This document shows positions 42,670 to 52,382 of a DNA stretch of 64,000 nucleotides, in pieces (within the stretch, counting starts at the first letter, position 1; each line of letters starts with the position of its first letter). A program made the translations under genes and the position numbers. The notes beneath the pieces were generated by a model. It did not search any database, was not told the DNA's origin, and worked only from the letters and a program-made list of their open reading frames with translations. The DNA comes from Aldehydirespirator sp965116665 (GTDB lineage Bacteria; Actinomycetota; Acidimicrobiia; Acidimicrobiales; Aldehydirespiratoraceae): the NCBI GenBank assembly GCA_965116665.1, contig OZ220709.1, forward strand, positions 2,480,001 through 2,544,000, written 5' to 3'.

Positions 42670-42713
42670 GAGGGTGCGCGGGTTTGAAGTAGCGTCGGGG
42701 CTCCGGCCAGGGG

Positions 42714-43766
42714 GTGCACATGGAGCCAGCAATACCGGACGGCATCGACGGCATCGACGACGACTGGCTCTCGCAGGCCATGGGTTCGTCCGTGCGGATC
42801 GCCCAAGTGGCCGACATCGGGACCGGGGTCGGGATGATCGGCGCCATCTACCGGGTCACGCTGGAGGGCGACTGCCCCGACACCGTGGTCATCAAGCTGC
42901 CCGGCCTCGACGAGACGGCCCGCTTCACGGCCCAGATCCTGCGCCTCAACATCCGCGAGGTCGGCTTCTACCGCGAGCTGGCCGCCGAGAGCCCCATCCG
43001 GGTCCCCCACTGCCACTTCGGCGCGGTCGACGGTGAGACCCACCAGTTCGTGCTGGTGCTCGAGGACGTCGGCTCGTACCGGGCGGTGAGCCAGGTCGAC
43101 GGTATGGGCCCCGCCGACGCCGGGCAGGCCGTGGACGAGCTGGCCGCCTGGCACGCCCACTGGTGGGGCAAGGCCGGCCCGATCGTGGAGCGTGGCACCG
43201 CGATGGCGATCCACGACCCCATCTACCCGATGCTGTTGCCGCCGGTGTTCTCCGACGGCTGGGCCAAGGTCAGGGGGGCCATGAGCGTCCCCCCGGCGGT
43301 GGAGACGGTCGCCGACGGCTGGGTGGAGGCCCTCCCGGAGATGCTGGGGTCCCTGGCCACTACCCCGAGCACCCTGGTCCACGGCGACTACCGGGCCGAC
43401 AACATGTTCTTCGACGACGGCGGCCGGGTCGTGCTGCTCGACTTCCAGGTCATCGGCCAGTCCATGCCGGTGGGCGACCTGGCCTACTTCGTCACCGGGA
43501 GCCTCTCCCCCGCCACCGCCTCTGAGATCGAGCCGGGCCTGTATGGGCGCTGGCTGCAAGCGTTGGTGGCCGAGGGCGTGCCCGAGTCCGAACTCGACGG
43601 GATGTGGGACATCTACCGGGGGGCGGTGCTGTTCTGTGTCTGCTACCCGATGATCGCGGGAGCGGGCATGGACCTCACCGACGAGCGCCAGCGGGGTCTG
43701 CTGGAGGCCACCTTCGAGCGCTTCGAGCGGGCCGCCGACGAGCTGAGCCTGACCGACCTGCTCTGA
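42714..43766 (+). CDS. APH/ecdysteroid-kinase-like phosphotransferase
   Basis: A 350-residue protein with the protein-kinase-like APH fold. VVIKLPGLDETARF carries the nucleotide-binding Lys, FYRELAAESPIRVPHCHFGA follows, LVLEDVGSYR is the hinge, STLVHGDYRADNMFF is the catalytic loop (HGDxxxxN) and VLLDFQVIGQSMPVGDLAYF the metal-binding Asp. Such proteins phosphorylate small hydroxylated molecules in catabolic settings; the substrate is unknown. The start is either GTG 42714 or ATG 42720. Confidence 0.8.
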   Translation: MHMEPAIPDGIDGIDDDWLSQAMGSSVRIAQVADIGTGVGMIGAIYRVTLEGDCPDTVVIKLPGLDETARFTAQILRLNIREVGFYRELAAESPIRVPHCHFGAVDGETHQFVLVLEDVGSYRAVSQVDGMGPADAGQAVDELAAWHAHWWGKAGPIVERGTAMAIHDPIYPMLLPPVFSDGWAKVRGAMSVPPAVETVADGWVEALPEMLGSLATTPSTLVHGDYRADNMFFDDGGRVVLLDFQVIGQSMPVGDLAYFVTGSLSPATASEIEPGLYGRWLQALVAEGVPESELDGMWDIYRGAVLFCVCYPMIAGAGMDLTDERQRGLLEATFERFERAADELSLTDLL

Positions 43767-43796
43767 GCCGACGGGTGCCTCGGGACCGCCCGCCGG

Positions 43797-45263
43797 TCAG
43801 CGGGCCGCGCTGAACGTCGAGGCCAGCTCGATCAGGGTGCGCACTCCGAAGCCGGTGCCGCCCTTGGTGATCTCGGCGTCGTCGGACTCGGCCCGGGCCG
43901 GGCCGGCGATGTCGAGGTGGGCCCAACAGATGGCGTCGTCCACGAACTCCTTCAGGATCAGCCCCGCAGTCAGGGCTCCCCCGTGGTTGCCGCCGATGTT
44001 CTTGATGTCGGCCACGTTCGACTCGATCTGCTTGGCGTAGTCGGCCGGCAGCGGCAGCGGCCACACCCGCTCGCCGGCGCGGTCCGCCGCCGCCCGGACC
44101 TGGTCGATGAACGCCTCGTCGTTGCCCATCAGCCCGGCGATCGACGGTCCCAGAGCAACCATGCAGGCGCCGGTGAGGGTGGCCAGGTCGACGATGGCGT
44201 CGGGCTCGTCCTCGCAGGCCAGGGCCAGTGCGTCGGCCAGGATCAGGCGGCCCTCGGCGTCGGTGTTGAGCACCTCGATGGTCTTGCCGCTGCGGGTGGT
44301 CAGCACGTCGCCGGGCCGGGTGGCGTCGCCGCCGAGCATGTTGTCGGTCATGGGCAGGTAACCCTTGACCCGCACCGGCGCGCCCACGACGGGCAGCACC
44401 GACATGGCCCCGATAATGGCGGCCGCGCCGCACATGTCCATCTTCATGGCCATCATGCCCTGGGCGGTCTTGATGGACAGGCCCCCGGCGTCGAAGGTGA
44501 TCCCCTTGCCCACGTACGCGAGCGTCGCCGCGGGGTCTGAATGGGGCTCGTAGGTCAGCTCCACGAAGCGGGGCGGCTGGCTGCTGCCCCGGTTGACGCC
44601 GAGCAATCCCCCGAGACGCTCCGCCCTGATCTCCGCCTCGGTCCAGACCTTGACCTCCAAGCCGGCCTGTTGGGCGACCTCTGCCGCCTTGTCAGCAAAG
44701 ACGGGGGCGGTGAGCGAGCCGCCCGGCTCATTGGCGAGATCGCGGGCCACGCACACGCCGGCCGCGACGGCCGCGCCCCGGGCCACCGCGTCCTTGGCCG
44801 CGGCCGCGGCGCTGCCCACGATGTCGACCCGGGCCAGCTTGGCGGAGCCGTCGCCTCCGTTGTTCCCGCCGGTGGACGACTTGAAGGCGGTGTAGCGGTA
44901 GCCGCCGAGGATCACACCCTCGGCCAGGGCCCGGCGGGCCTCGGCCGACCGAACGGAGACGTCGCCGGGCAGGCTGACCGCGGCGCGGCCGTGGCGCGAG
45001 CACGAGCGGGCCAGCATGGCGCCGGCTCGCCGGAGGGTGGCCTCGGTCACCTCGGTGGCCGGGCCCAGCCCGACCAGCCCGGTGAAGCCGCCCTCGGCCG
45101 GCTGGAGGTGGACCTGGTCGGCCTTGCCCTCGAACCCGACGGCCTCGAGGACCGCGGCGTCGAAGCCGTCGACGCCGGAGGAGACCGCCTCTGAGCTGAC
45201 CATGGCGATGCTGGCGGTGGCCGCCTTGGGGACCGAGCGGACTGCGTGAACGGTGATCGGCAT
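43797..45263 (-). CDS. pepA: Leucyl aminopeptidase (M17)
   Basis: A 488-residue M17 aminopeptidase. VGKGITFDAGGLSIKTAQGM supplies the first metal ligands, MKMDMCGAAA the next, and NTDAEGRLILADAL is the family signature with the last ligands and catalytic Arg. It releases N-terminal amino acids from peptides using two divalent metals. It is the last gene of a long minus-strand run beginning near 54.2 kb. Confidence 0.95.
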   Translation of the reverse strand: MPITVHAVRSVPKAATASIAMVSSEAVSSGVDGFDAAVLEAVGFEGKADQVHLQPAEGGFTGLVGLGPATEVTEATLRRAGAMLARSCSRHGRAAVSLPGDVSVRSAEARRALAEGVILGGYRYTAFKSSTGGNNGGDGSAKLARVDIVGSAAAAAKDAVARGAAVAAGVCVARDLANEPGGSLTAPVFADKAAEVAQQAGLEVKVWTEAEIRAERLGGLLGVNRGSSQPPRFVELTYEPHSDPAATLAYVGKGITFDAGGLSIKTAQGMMAMKMDMCGAAAIIGAMSVLPVVGAPVRVKGYLPMTDNMLGGDATRPGDVLTTRSGKTIEVLNTDAEGRLILADALALACEDEPDAIVDLATLTGACMVALGPSIAGLMGNDEAFIDQVRAAADRAGERVWPLPLPADYAKQIESNVADIKNIGGNHGGALTAGLILKEFVDDAICWAHLDIAGPARAESDDAEITKGGTGFGVRTLIELASTFSAAR

Positions 45264-45288
45264 CCGGCAAGGCTAACGGCCGGACATG

Positions 45289-46200
45289 TCAGCCCGGGGA
45301 GGGGGCGGGGAGGTCCTGCTCGAGCGTGAGCGTCGCCGCGAACAGGTCGCCGTGCTCCTCGATCCGCTCCAGCACCTCAGCCGCCACGAATGTGAGCGGC
45401 TCACCGTCGGCACCGTCGGAGACCTCGTCCCAGGTGACCGGTGTCGATGCGGTGGGGCGGTCCATCCCCCGCAGCGAGTAGGGGGCGATGGTGGTCTTGA
45501 AGCGGGCATTCTGACCCCAGTCGATGAACACCTTGCCGGCCCGGAGACTCCGCTTCATGATCGACACCACCTGGGCCGGCATGCGCTGCTCCAGCAGCTG
45601 GGCCACCGCCCGGGCGAAGCCCGCCGCATGGTCGTGGGTGTGGGGCCGGTTGAGGGGCACGTACAGCTGCAGCCCCTTGCTGCCTGAGGTCTTCGCCCAG
45701 GCGGCCAGGCTCACCGCTTCCAGGACCTCCCGGATGTGCAGCGCCACCCGGCAGCACTCGATGATCGTGGCCGGCTTGCCCGGGTCGAGATCGAACACGA
45801 CCATGTCGGGCGAGTCGATGTGGCCGCAGCGGGCCATGGGGGCGTGGATCTCCAGGGCGGCCAGGTTGGCCGACCATGCCAGCGACGCCACCGAGTCCAG
45901 CCGGCAGTAGTTGATCTGCCCTCCCCGGTCGCCCGGTCCGGCGCACGTACCCACCCACTCTGGGCGGTGGCTCGGGCACCGCTTCTCGAAGAACGACTCA
46001 GCGGTCACCCCGTCGGGCCAGCGCCTCAGAGTGATCCCCCGGTCGCGGATGTGGCCCAGCATCACCGGCGCCACCCTCACGTAGTAGTCGATGACCTGCG
46101 CTTTGGTGAAGCCGACGAGCGGGTACATCACCTTGTCGAGGTTGCTCACCGACAGCTGCCGGCCGCCTACGGTGACCGCCACACGCTCGGGTGCGCTCAC
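45289..46200 (-). CDS. ligD: LigD-type polymerase/primase domain protein
   Basis: A 303-residue stand-alone polymerase of the archaeo-eukaryotic primase type, used in non-homologous end joining. YPLVGFTKAQVIDYYVRVAP opens the domain, catalytic Asp residues lie in MVVFDLDPGKPA, and TSGSKGLQLYVPLN is the conserved nucleotide-binding region. The ligase and nuclease domains of classical LigD are absent, so a separate ligase must complete repair. It sits directly next to Ku. Confidence 0.92.
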   Translation of the reverse strand: MSAPERVAVTVGGRQLSVSNLDKVMYPLVGFTKAQVIDYYVRVAPVMLGHIRDRGITLRRWPDGVTAESFFEKRCPSHRPEWVGTCAGPGDRGGQINYCRLDSVASLAWSANLAALEIHAPMARCGHIDSPDMVVFDLDPGKPATIIECCRVALHIREVLEAVSLAAWAKTSGSKGLQLYVPLNRPHTHDHAAGFARAVAQLLEQRMPAQVVSIMKRSLRAGKVFIDWGQNARFKTTIAPYSLRGMDRPTASTPVTWDEVSDGADGEPLTFVAAEVLERIEEHGDLFAATLTLEQDLPAPSPG

Positions 46201-46232
46201 CGCTGCTCGCCTTTCTTGGATCGTTGCGGCCG

Positions 46233-47132
46233 TCAGGCCGACCGGCGGACCTGCTCGGCCTCAGGCTCGGACGCCTCCCCGTCGGCGGAAGCCTCGCTGG
46301 GGGCAGGAGCGTTCTCGCCGGCCACGGCCGGATGGCGCTTGCGGGCCTCCTTGGCCGCCGCCACCGAGGCCTCCAGCGCGGCCATCAGGTCCACGACAGT
46401 GTCGGAGGACGGCGAGGGCGCGGCCACCGTAGCGGCCGTGTCGCCGGATGCCTTGCGCTCGATGAGCTCCAGCAGGGCCTCCCGGTAGGAGTCGGTGTAG
46501 CGGCCGGGCTCGAATTCGGACTCGAGGGCGGCAATGAGCTGGCGGGCCATGGCCGTCTCCCGCTCGTCCACCGCTATGTCGCCCAGGGAGTCGAAGCCGC
46601 CGAGCTCATCGGGGGCCACCAGCTCGTCGGCGTACACCATCGTCGACAGCATCAGCCGGCCGTCGACCGGGCGGATGGCGGCCAGATGCTGCTTGGAGCG
46701 CATCACGAAGTGGCAGATGCCCACCTTGTTGGCCTCGGCCATGGCCTCGGCCAGCAGCTTGTAGGGCTTGGCCGTGGTCTCGTCGGGCACCAGGTGGTAC
46801 GCGCTGTCGTAGAACACAGGATCGATGTCGGCGAGATCGATGAATGCGTCGATGTCGATGGTGCGGGCCGCGACGGGAGCCAGTTGCTCGAACTCGGCCT
46901 CGGTGACGGTCACGTAGCCACCCGAGGGCAGCTCGTAGCCCTTCACGATCCGCTCGGACGACAGCTCCGAGTCGTCGGCCGACGACACCTTCTTGTACCG
47001 CACTCTGGCTCCGGTCTCGGCGTCGAGCTGGTTGAAGCGCACCGTCTTGCGGCTCACCGCACTGAACAACTGCACGGGGATCGTCACCAATCCGAAGCTG
47101 ATGGATCCCTTCCAGATCACTCTCGGCACCAC
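46233..47132 (-). CDS. ku: Ku end-binding protein
   Basis: A 299-residue bacterial Ku homodimer subunit. PRVIWKGSISFGLVTIPVQL opens the core beta-barrel, and DADTG-like residues (DAETGARVRYKKV), FIDLADIDPVFYDSAYHLVP and the late ALLELIERKAS fit the family. Two adjacent GTG codons give MV at the N-terminus. The C-terminal 45 residues are acidic and Ala-rich, unlike the Lys-rich tail of mycobacterial Ku. It is encoded next to its polymerase partner. Confidence 0.94.
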   Translation of the reverse strand: MVPRVIWKGSISFGLVTIPVQLFSAVSRKTVRFNQLDAETGARVRYKKVSSADDSELSSERIVKGYELPSGGYVTVTEAEFEQLAPVAARTIDIDAFIDLADIDPVFYDSAYHLVPDETTAKPYKLLAEAMAEANKVGICHFVMRSKQHLAAIRPVDGRLMLSTMVYADELVAPDELGGFDSLGDIAVDERETAMARQLIAALESEFEPGRYTDSYREALLELIERKASGDTAATVAAPSPSSDTVVDLMAALEASVAAAKEARKRHPAVAGENAPAPSEASADGEASEPEAEQVRRSA

Positions 47133-47207
47133 TGGCCTCCTCGCATCAGCGCGAGCCCGGTCAAGCCAGGTCTCGGCACGCAGGCCTCCGCACCGCCTGT
47201 GGACAGT

Positions 47208-48062
47208 TTATGGGGCGAGGAGGATTCGGGCCACCAGGTCCTGGCCGAAGGCGGTGACGATGGCCAGGTACACCAGGCCGGTGGCGGCCATCACCGCCGA
47301 GTACTGGCGCTCACGCAGCGCGGCTCTGGCTACCGCCACCAGCAGCAGCGTCATGGCCGTGCAGCCGACCCAGAACCAGCCGAGGAGGCCGTTGTAGCCA
47401 TCGTCGATGGTGCCACTGAGCACCGACACCATGCCTGTAGGCCACAGCATCACGATGGTCTCGGGCAGCCACAGTAGTCCGGCGGCCCGCACCATCTGCA
47501 GCAGCGGGCCGCGAGCCAGGCCGGGCTGCACCAGATACCAGTGGCCCAGCAGCATGGCGCTGAGCACCGCCCCGGTGAACAGGGCCCCGACCAGGGTGCG
47601 GGCCACCGATAGCCCGGCCGGGCCCTCCGCGGCGATCGCGCCCAGCAGGGTCGCCAGCAGGCCCACCGCCGCCGCGGCCAGGTCGAGACCGGGAGGGAAC
47701 TCAGGCGCCGAGGCGTCGAATCGAGTCTCGGCACGGTCGATGCCGGTCATCCCGGCCACCCGGGCCGACCGGCGCTCGATCTGGGCCCGCTGGCCCCGGG
47801 TGCCGGCCGACCGGCGGGCCACCGACACCGCGTATGAGACCAGGCCGGCCCCGATGAAGACCAGCGTCACTGCGTCCCGGGACCATGCCGGTTCGGTGGC
47901 GAAGGCCGCGACGAGCGATCCCGCGGCCAGGGCGAGGAAGATCCCCCGCATCAACCAGCCGTAGCCGAGCCCGACCTCGCGCCGGCGGGTGGTGACCCAC
48001 AAGAAGAACCAGCCACCGGCGGCCCAGCCCACCAGAAGCGTGGCCGCGTGGAGCTCGATCAT
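47208..48062 (-). CDS. Multi-pass membrane protein, unknown function
   Basis: A 284-residue protein with about eight hydrophobic segments (starting at residues 5, 38, 62, 128, 155, 182, 220 and 255). An internal hydrophilic loop of about 40 residues is rich in Arg. LSAMLLGHWYLVQPGLARGP and LPETIVMLWPTGMV have His and Pro placements reminiscent of heme or quinone membrane proteins, but I cannot assign a family. It lies in the run between an M24 peptidase and Ku. Confidence 0.6.
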   Translation of the reverse strand: MIELHAATLLVGWAAGGWFFLWVTTRRREVGLGYGWLMRGIFLALAAGSLVAAFATEPAWSRDAVTLVFIGAGLVSYAVSVARRSAGTRGQRAQIERRSARVAGMTGIDRAETRFDASAPEFPPGLDLAAAAVGLLATLLGAIAAEGPAGLSVARTLVGALFTGAVLSAMLLGHWYLVQPGLARGPLLQMVRAAGLLWLPETIVMLWPTGMVSVLSGTIDDGYNGLLGWFWVGCTAMTLLLVAVARAALRERQYSAVMAATGLVYLAIVTAFGQDLVARILLAP

Positions 48063-48080
48063 CGCGGCTGCACCAGCCGG

Positions 48081-49184
48081 TCAGGCGACGACGGCCAGGC
48101 GGTGATCGACGCGGTTGAGCGGGTCCGGACCGTCGGACGAGGCGACCACGATGTCCTCGAGGCGGGCCCCCCAGCGGCCGGGCACGTAGATGCCGGGCTC
48201 CACCGAGAAGGCGTTGCCCGCGGCCAGCGGCTCGCGGTTGCCCTCCACGATGTAGGGGTCCTCGTGCTCCTCGGTGCCGATCCCGTGGCCGGTGCGGTGA
48301 ATGAAGTACTCGCCGTAGCCGGCCGAGGAGATCACCGACCGGGCGGCCCGGTCGACATCCTGGGCGGGGGTGCCCACCGCGGCCGCGGCCACGCCTGCGG
48401 CCTGAGCCTCGAACAGAACGTCGTAGAGCTCGTTGAACTCTGCCGGCGGCTCTCCGGTGTAGACGCATCGGGTGATGTCGGAGCAGTACCCCACCCCGTC
48501 GTCGCCGACCATGGTGCCCCCGAAGTCGCAGAGCACCACCTCGCCCTCGGAGATCACGTGCTGGCCCGCCTCGTGGTGGGGGCTGGCCGCATTGGCGCCG
48601 GCGGCGACGATGGCGAAGTTCACCCGGTCGTGGCCCTCGGCGAGGATCTGGCGGCCCAACTCGGCCGAGACCTCGGCCTCGGTCCGACCCACCAGCTCGA
48701 TCCCGCCCCGCTGGAGCCGGCCCGCGATCCGGTCCACTGCCGCGCCCGCGGCCCGCAGGCGCTCGATCTCGGTCCTGTCCTTCACCGAGCGGATCGGCGC
48801 GGTCACCGCCGAGGCCCGCCGCCACGCCGCCGACGGCATGGCCCCCATCAGCTCGACCAGGAAGCGCGCCCACATCTGATCGCCGACCGCGGCCACTGCC
48901 GCGGCCCCGGCCAGTCCGGCGACGATGGCCACCGGGTCCTCGGTCTCGTCCCAGGGCCGGATGTCGAACACCTCGGGACGCTCGGTCACCCGGGGCGCCT
49001 CCATGCGGGGCACGACCAGCGTCGCCTCGCCGTCGCGGGGCACCACCAGCATGGTGAGACGCTCCAGTGGCATGGCCTCGTACCCGCAGAAGTACGGCAG
49101 GTCCGCCCCCACCGACAGCAGCAGCACCTCGACGCCGTGCGCGGACATCAGTTCCCGGGCCCGGTCCAGACGCTCGACGAACAT
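48081..49184 (-). CDS. M24 metallopeptidase (Xaa-Pro aminopeptidase-like)
   Basis: A 367-residue protein with a creatinase N-terminal domain (about 1-130) and a pita-bread M24 domain. Metal ligands are visible in LCDFGGTMVGDDGVGYCSDI (two Asp), HRTGHGIGTEEHEDP (His), FSVEPGIYVPG (Glu) and RLEDIVV (Glu). It is predicted to remove N-terminal residues before proline. It ends 18 bases before a membrane-protein gene and starts 10 bases after the LipB-LipA fusion. Confidence 0.9.
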   Translation of the reverse strand: MFVERLDRARELMSAHGVEVLLLSVGADLPYFCGYEAMPLERLTMLVVPRDGEATLVVPRMEAPRVTERPEVFDIRPWDETEDPVAIVAGLAGAAAVAAVGDQMWARFLVELMGAMPSAAWRRASAVTAPIRSVKDRTEIERLRAAGAAVDRIAGRLQRGGIELVGRTEAEVSAELGRQILAEGHDRVNFAIVAAGANAASPHHEAGQHVISEGEVVLCDFGGTMVGDDGVGYCSDITRCVYTGEPPAEFNELYDVLFEAQAAGVAAAAVGTPAQDVDRAARSVISSAGYGEYFIHRTGHGIGTEEHEDPYIVEGNREPLAAGNAFSVEPGIYVPGRWGARLEDIVVASSDGPDPLNRVDHRLAVVA

Positions 49185-49194
49185 GCCCGCAAGC

Positions 49195-50943
49195 CTAGAT
49201 TCGAACCGTTCCGGCCTCGACGGCGGCGGCGGCGTCGGCGGCCTGACGGGCGTGGTAGCTGGAGCGGGTCAGCGGCGAGGACTCCACATGGCCGATGCCC
49301 ATCGCCTCGCCGATCTCCTTCCACCGCTCGAAGGCCTCCGGCGGCCACCAGCGGTCGACCGGCAGGTGGCGGGCGGACGGCCGCAGGTACTGGCCGATGG
49401 TCACGATGTCGGTACCTGCCGAGTGCAGGTCGGCGAGGGTCTGAACCACCTCGTCGTGGGTCTCGCCCATGCCCGCGATGATCGATGACTTGGTGGTCAG
49501 CCCAGCCCCGGCGGCCCTGGCCAGAACCGACAGGCTCCGGGCGTAGCCGGCCGACGGGCGGACGGCCCGCTGCAGGCGGGCCACCGTCTCGATGTTGTGG
49601 TTCAGCACGTCCGGGCGGGCGTCGAACACGGTCTGCAGGGAGTCGGGATCCCCGCCGAGGTCGCTGATCAGGGTCTCCACCCGGGCATCGGGCAAACGGT
49701 GCCGCAATGCGGCCACCGTGGCGGCCACTGCGGCCGCACCGCCGTCAGCGAGGTCGTCGCGGGCCACCATCGTCACCACCACATGCCCGAGACCCATGCG
49801 GGCCGCGGCCTCGGCCACCCGGGCCGGCTCCCCGGGATCGGCGGGCAGCGGGCGGCGGGTGTCCACCATGCAGAAGCCGCAGGCCCGGGTGCAGCGCTCT
49901 CCCAGGATCATGAACGTGGCGGTGCCGTCGTTCCAGCACTCCGAGATGTTGGGGCAGCCCGCCTCCTCGCAGACCGTCACCAGGTCGTGGTCCCGCAGGG
50001 TGGAGCGGATCTGGTGGAACACCGGCCCGGTGCTCAGCGGGACTCGCATCCACTCGGGCTTGCGGGACCGCAGCGGCACCGGCTCGTGGCGGTCGCCTTC
50101 GAGCCGGGCGGACGACAGGCGTCCCAGCAATCGAGGCGACACCCCCTCGGCGGCGGCCCCGGCCGCATCACCATCCGGCACGATCCCGGTGTCCGCGCCG
50201 TTGGCGGCCTCCCGGGTGAACTGGGCCATGTCGGCCGGAGCGACGCGGTGGGCGACATCGGCCCGATCGACGCGGCCAACGGGAGCCCAACGTTCGGTGG
50301 CCCGCCGGGCCACGAGATCCACGACCTCGCGCATCGAAGCGCCGATGCCCTCCTCCGCCAGCGACGTGACGCCCAGGCCGGTTATGCCGCAGGGCACGAT
50401 CCGACCGAACCAGCTGAGGTCGGGTTCCACGTTGAGGGCGAACCCGTGCATGGACCGGGCCCTGGACAGCCTCACGCCGATGGCCGCGATCTTGCGGGGC
50501 CGCGCGCCGTCAGGATCAACCCACACGCCGGTATGCCGGTCCAGGCGGCCCGCGGCCACGCCCAGATCACCCAGCACGTCGATCAGGAGCTGCTCCACGC
50601 CGCACACGTAGGCCGCGGTGTCGGCCATTCCGCCGCCCCGCCTTCCCGGCACGGTCAGGATGGGATAGCCGACGAGCTGGCCGGGGCCGTGGTAGGTCAC
50701 CTCGCCGCCCCGGTCGGTCTCCACCACCGTGCCGCCGAGCGCCTCGACATCGACCAGCAGGTGCTCGCGGCGCCCTCGGCGCCCCAGAGTCACCACATGG
50801 GGGTGCTCCAGCAGCAGGAGGTGATCGTCGCGCGAGTGGGTGTGGAGGCGGCGCTGGAGCGCCAGGGCGTCGTCGTAGGCGACCCGGCCGAGCCAGCGGA
50901 TCCGAAGGGTCCGACCGTCCGAGGACTCCGGGGCGGCGCTCAG
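49195..50943 (-). CDS. lipB-lipA: LipB-LipA fusion: octanoyltransferase plus lipoyl synthase
   Basis: A 582-residue fusion that makes the lipoyl cofactor on the neighbouring E2 protein. The LipB half (about 1-235) has WLGRVAYDDALALQRRLHTH, HVVTLGRRG, GEVTYHGPGQLVGYPI, the catalytic Lys in KIAAIGVRLSR and the catalytic Cys in VPCGI. The LipA half (about 285-580) has the auxiliary cluster CEEAGCPNISEC, the radical-SAM CTRACGFC and the C-terminal RSSY. No ATG, GTG or TTG gives a complete LipB domain. The frame reaches a CTG at 50943 that overlaps the E2 stop as CTGA, and I take that as the start. A start at GTG 50796 would remove about 49 conserved residues. Confidence 0.9.
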   Translation of the reverse strand: MSAAPESSDGRTLRIRWLGRVAYDDALALQRRLHTHSRDDHLLLLEHPHVVTLGRRGRREHLLVDVEALGGTVVETDRGGEVTYHGPGQLVGYPILTVPGRRGGGMADTAAYVCGVEQLLIDVLGDLGVAAGRLDRHTGVWVDPDGARPRKIAAIGVRLSRARSMHGFALNVEPDLSWFGRIVPCGITGLGVTSLAEEGIGASMREVVDLVARRATERWAPVGRVDRADVAHRVAPADMAQFTREAANGADTGIVPDGDAAGAAAEGVSPRLLGRLSSARLEGDRHEPVPLRSRKPEWMRVPLSTGPVFHQIRSTLRDHDLVTVCEEAGCPNISECWNDGTATFMILGERCTRACGFCMVDTRRPLPADPGEPARVAEAAARMGLGHVVVTMVARDDLADGGAAAVAATVAALRHRLPDARVETLISDLGGDPDSLQTVFDARPDVLNHNIETVARLQRAVRPSAGYARSLSVLARAAGAGLTTKSSIIAGMGETHDEVVQTLADLHSAGTDIVTIGQYLRPSARHLPVDRWWPPEAFERWKEIGEAMGIGHVESSPLTRSSYHARQAADAAAAVEAGTVRI

Positions 50944-52361
50944 CGGATCTCCGTCTCCCAGTCGCGGGTCTCGATGAGCTCCTTGACCCGGTGGAGGAAT
51001 GCGGCCGCGTACGCGCCGTCGAAGGCCCGGTGGTCCCAGGCCATGGCCAGCACGCCCACCGAGTGGACAGCGATGGACTCGTTGCCGAAGGAGTCGGTCA
51101 CCACCACCGGCTTGCGGGAGACACCGTCGGTGCTGAGGATGGCGACCTGCGGCTGGTTGATGATCGGGAATTGCATCATCGTGCCGTACTGGCCGGCGTT
51201 GGTGAGCGTGAACGTGCCTGCGGACAAGTCGTCGGGCGACAGCTTGCGGCTGCGGGCCCGGTTGGCGAGATCGACGATGTCGCGGGCGATCTGGCGGAGG
51301 CGCTTGCCGTCGGCTCCCTGGATCACCGGCGCCAGCAGTCCCTCGAAGTCGATGTCGACCGCGATCGCCAGGTTGACATTGGAATGCACGATGAGCTCGT
51401 CGTCGCCGAAGCTGGCATTGAGGTGCGGGTAGTCGCGCAGTGCGTCCACCACTGCCCGGGCGATGAACGGCAGGTAGGTGAGGCTGAAGCCCTCGGCGGC
51501 CTTCCAGGCCTGCTTCGACGCCCGCCGGACGGCCTCCACTCCCTCGTAGTCGACTTCGATGGCGGTGAGCACGTGCGGGGACGTCTGCTTCGACATCACC
51601 ATGTGATCGGCGGTGCGGCGCCGGATCCGGTTGAGCGGCACAACGCTGTCGCCGCTGCGGGCCGCGGGCACCGGCAACACCGCCGGAGCCTGCCGTGACG
51701 GTGCGGGACCGGCCGGTTCGGGATCGGTGGGAGGCTCGGCCGCTGGAGTCTCGACTGCGGGCTCTCCGGGCGCAGCGACGGCCTCGTCGGCTGACGCGCT
51801 GGCGCGGGCCCGGATGGCCTGCTCCACATCTGAGCGGGTGATCCGGCCCGCTCGCCCTGTGCCGGTGATGGTGGCCGGGTCGATCCCGCTCTCCGCGATC
51901 AGCCGGCGAACCACGGGAGACAGCACCAGTCCCCTTCCCGCCGACTTGGCCGCCCCCGACACCGGAGGCGCGGCCGCGGCGGGTGGCGGCTCCGGAGCGG
52001 GCGGCTCGGGCGCGGGGGGTTCAGGCTCCGGTTCGGGGGGTTCAGGCTCCGGAGCGGGCGCGGGGGGCGGTTCAGACACCGGGGGAGGCTCGGGCGCGGT
52101 GGGTTCTGCGGGCGCCGGGGCGGCGGCGTCGGAGCCGACGCGGGCCAGCACCTGCCCCACCTCCACCACGTCGCCCTCATTGGCCAGAATCTCCGTGAGC
52201 ACCCCGGCCACCGGGGACGGCACCTCGGTGTCCACCTTGTCGGTGGACACCTCGAACAGCGCCTCGTCGAGGGCGATCTCGTCGCCCACCTGCTTGAACC
52301 AGCGTGTGACGGTTCCCTCCGTCACCGTCTCGCCCAGCTGGGGCATCATGATGTCAGCCAT
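50940..52361 (-). CDS. sucB: Dihydrolipoamide acyltransferase (E2)
   Basis: A 473-residue E2 core of a 2-oxoacid dehydrogenase. One lipoyl domain (about 1-80, lipoyl-Lys in EVSTDKVDTEV) comes first. A long Pro/Glu/Ala hinge (about 85-140) and a peripheral-subunit-binding domain (LSPVVRRLIAESGIDPATIT, then GRITRSDVEQA) follow. The catalytic domain ends with the DHRAFDGAYAAAFLHRVKEL active site. It could serve pyruvate (AceE at 55846) or another oxoacid. ATG 52361 has AGGAGGG 9 bases upstream. Its lipoylating enzyme is encoded immediately downstream with a CTGA overlap. Confidence 0.93.
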   Translation of the reverse strand: MADIMMPQLGETVTEGTVTRWFKQVGDEIALDEALFEVSTDKVDTEVPSPVAGVLTEILANEGDVVEVGQVLARVGSDAAAPAPAEPTAPEPPPVSEPPPAPAPEPEPPEPEPEPPAPEPPAPEPPPAAAAPPVSGAAKSAGRGLVLSPVVRRLIAESGIDPATITGTGRAGRITRSDVEQAIRARASASADEAVAAPGEPAVETPAAEPPTDPEPAGPAPSRQAPAVLPVPAARSGDSVVPLNRIRRRTADHMVMSKQTSPHVLTAIEVDYEGVEAVRRASKQAWKAAEGFSLTYLPFIARAVVDALRDYPHLNASFGDDELIVHSNVNLAIAVDIDFEGLLAPVIQGADGKRLRQIARDIVDLANRARSRKLSPDDLSAGTFTLTNAGQYGTMMQFPIINQPQVAILSTDGVSRKPVVVTDSFGNESIAVHSVGVLAMAWDHRAFDGAYAAAFLHRVKELIETRDWETEIR

Positions 52362-52382
52362 GCGAGGCCCTCCTTGCGAGTG

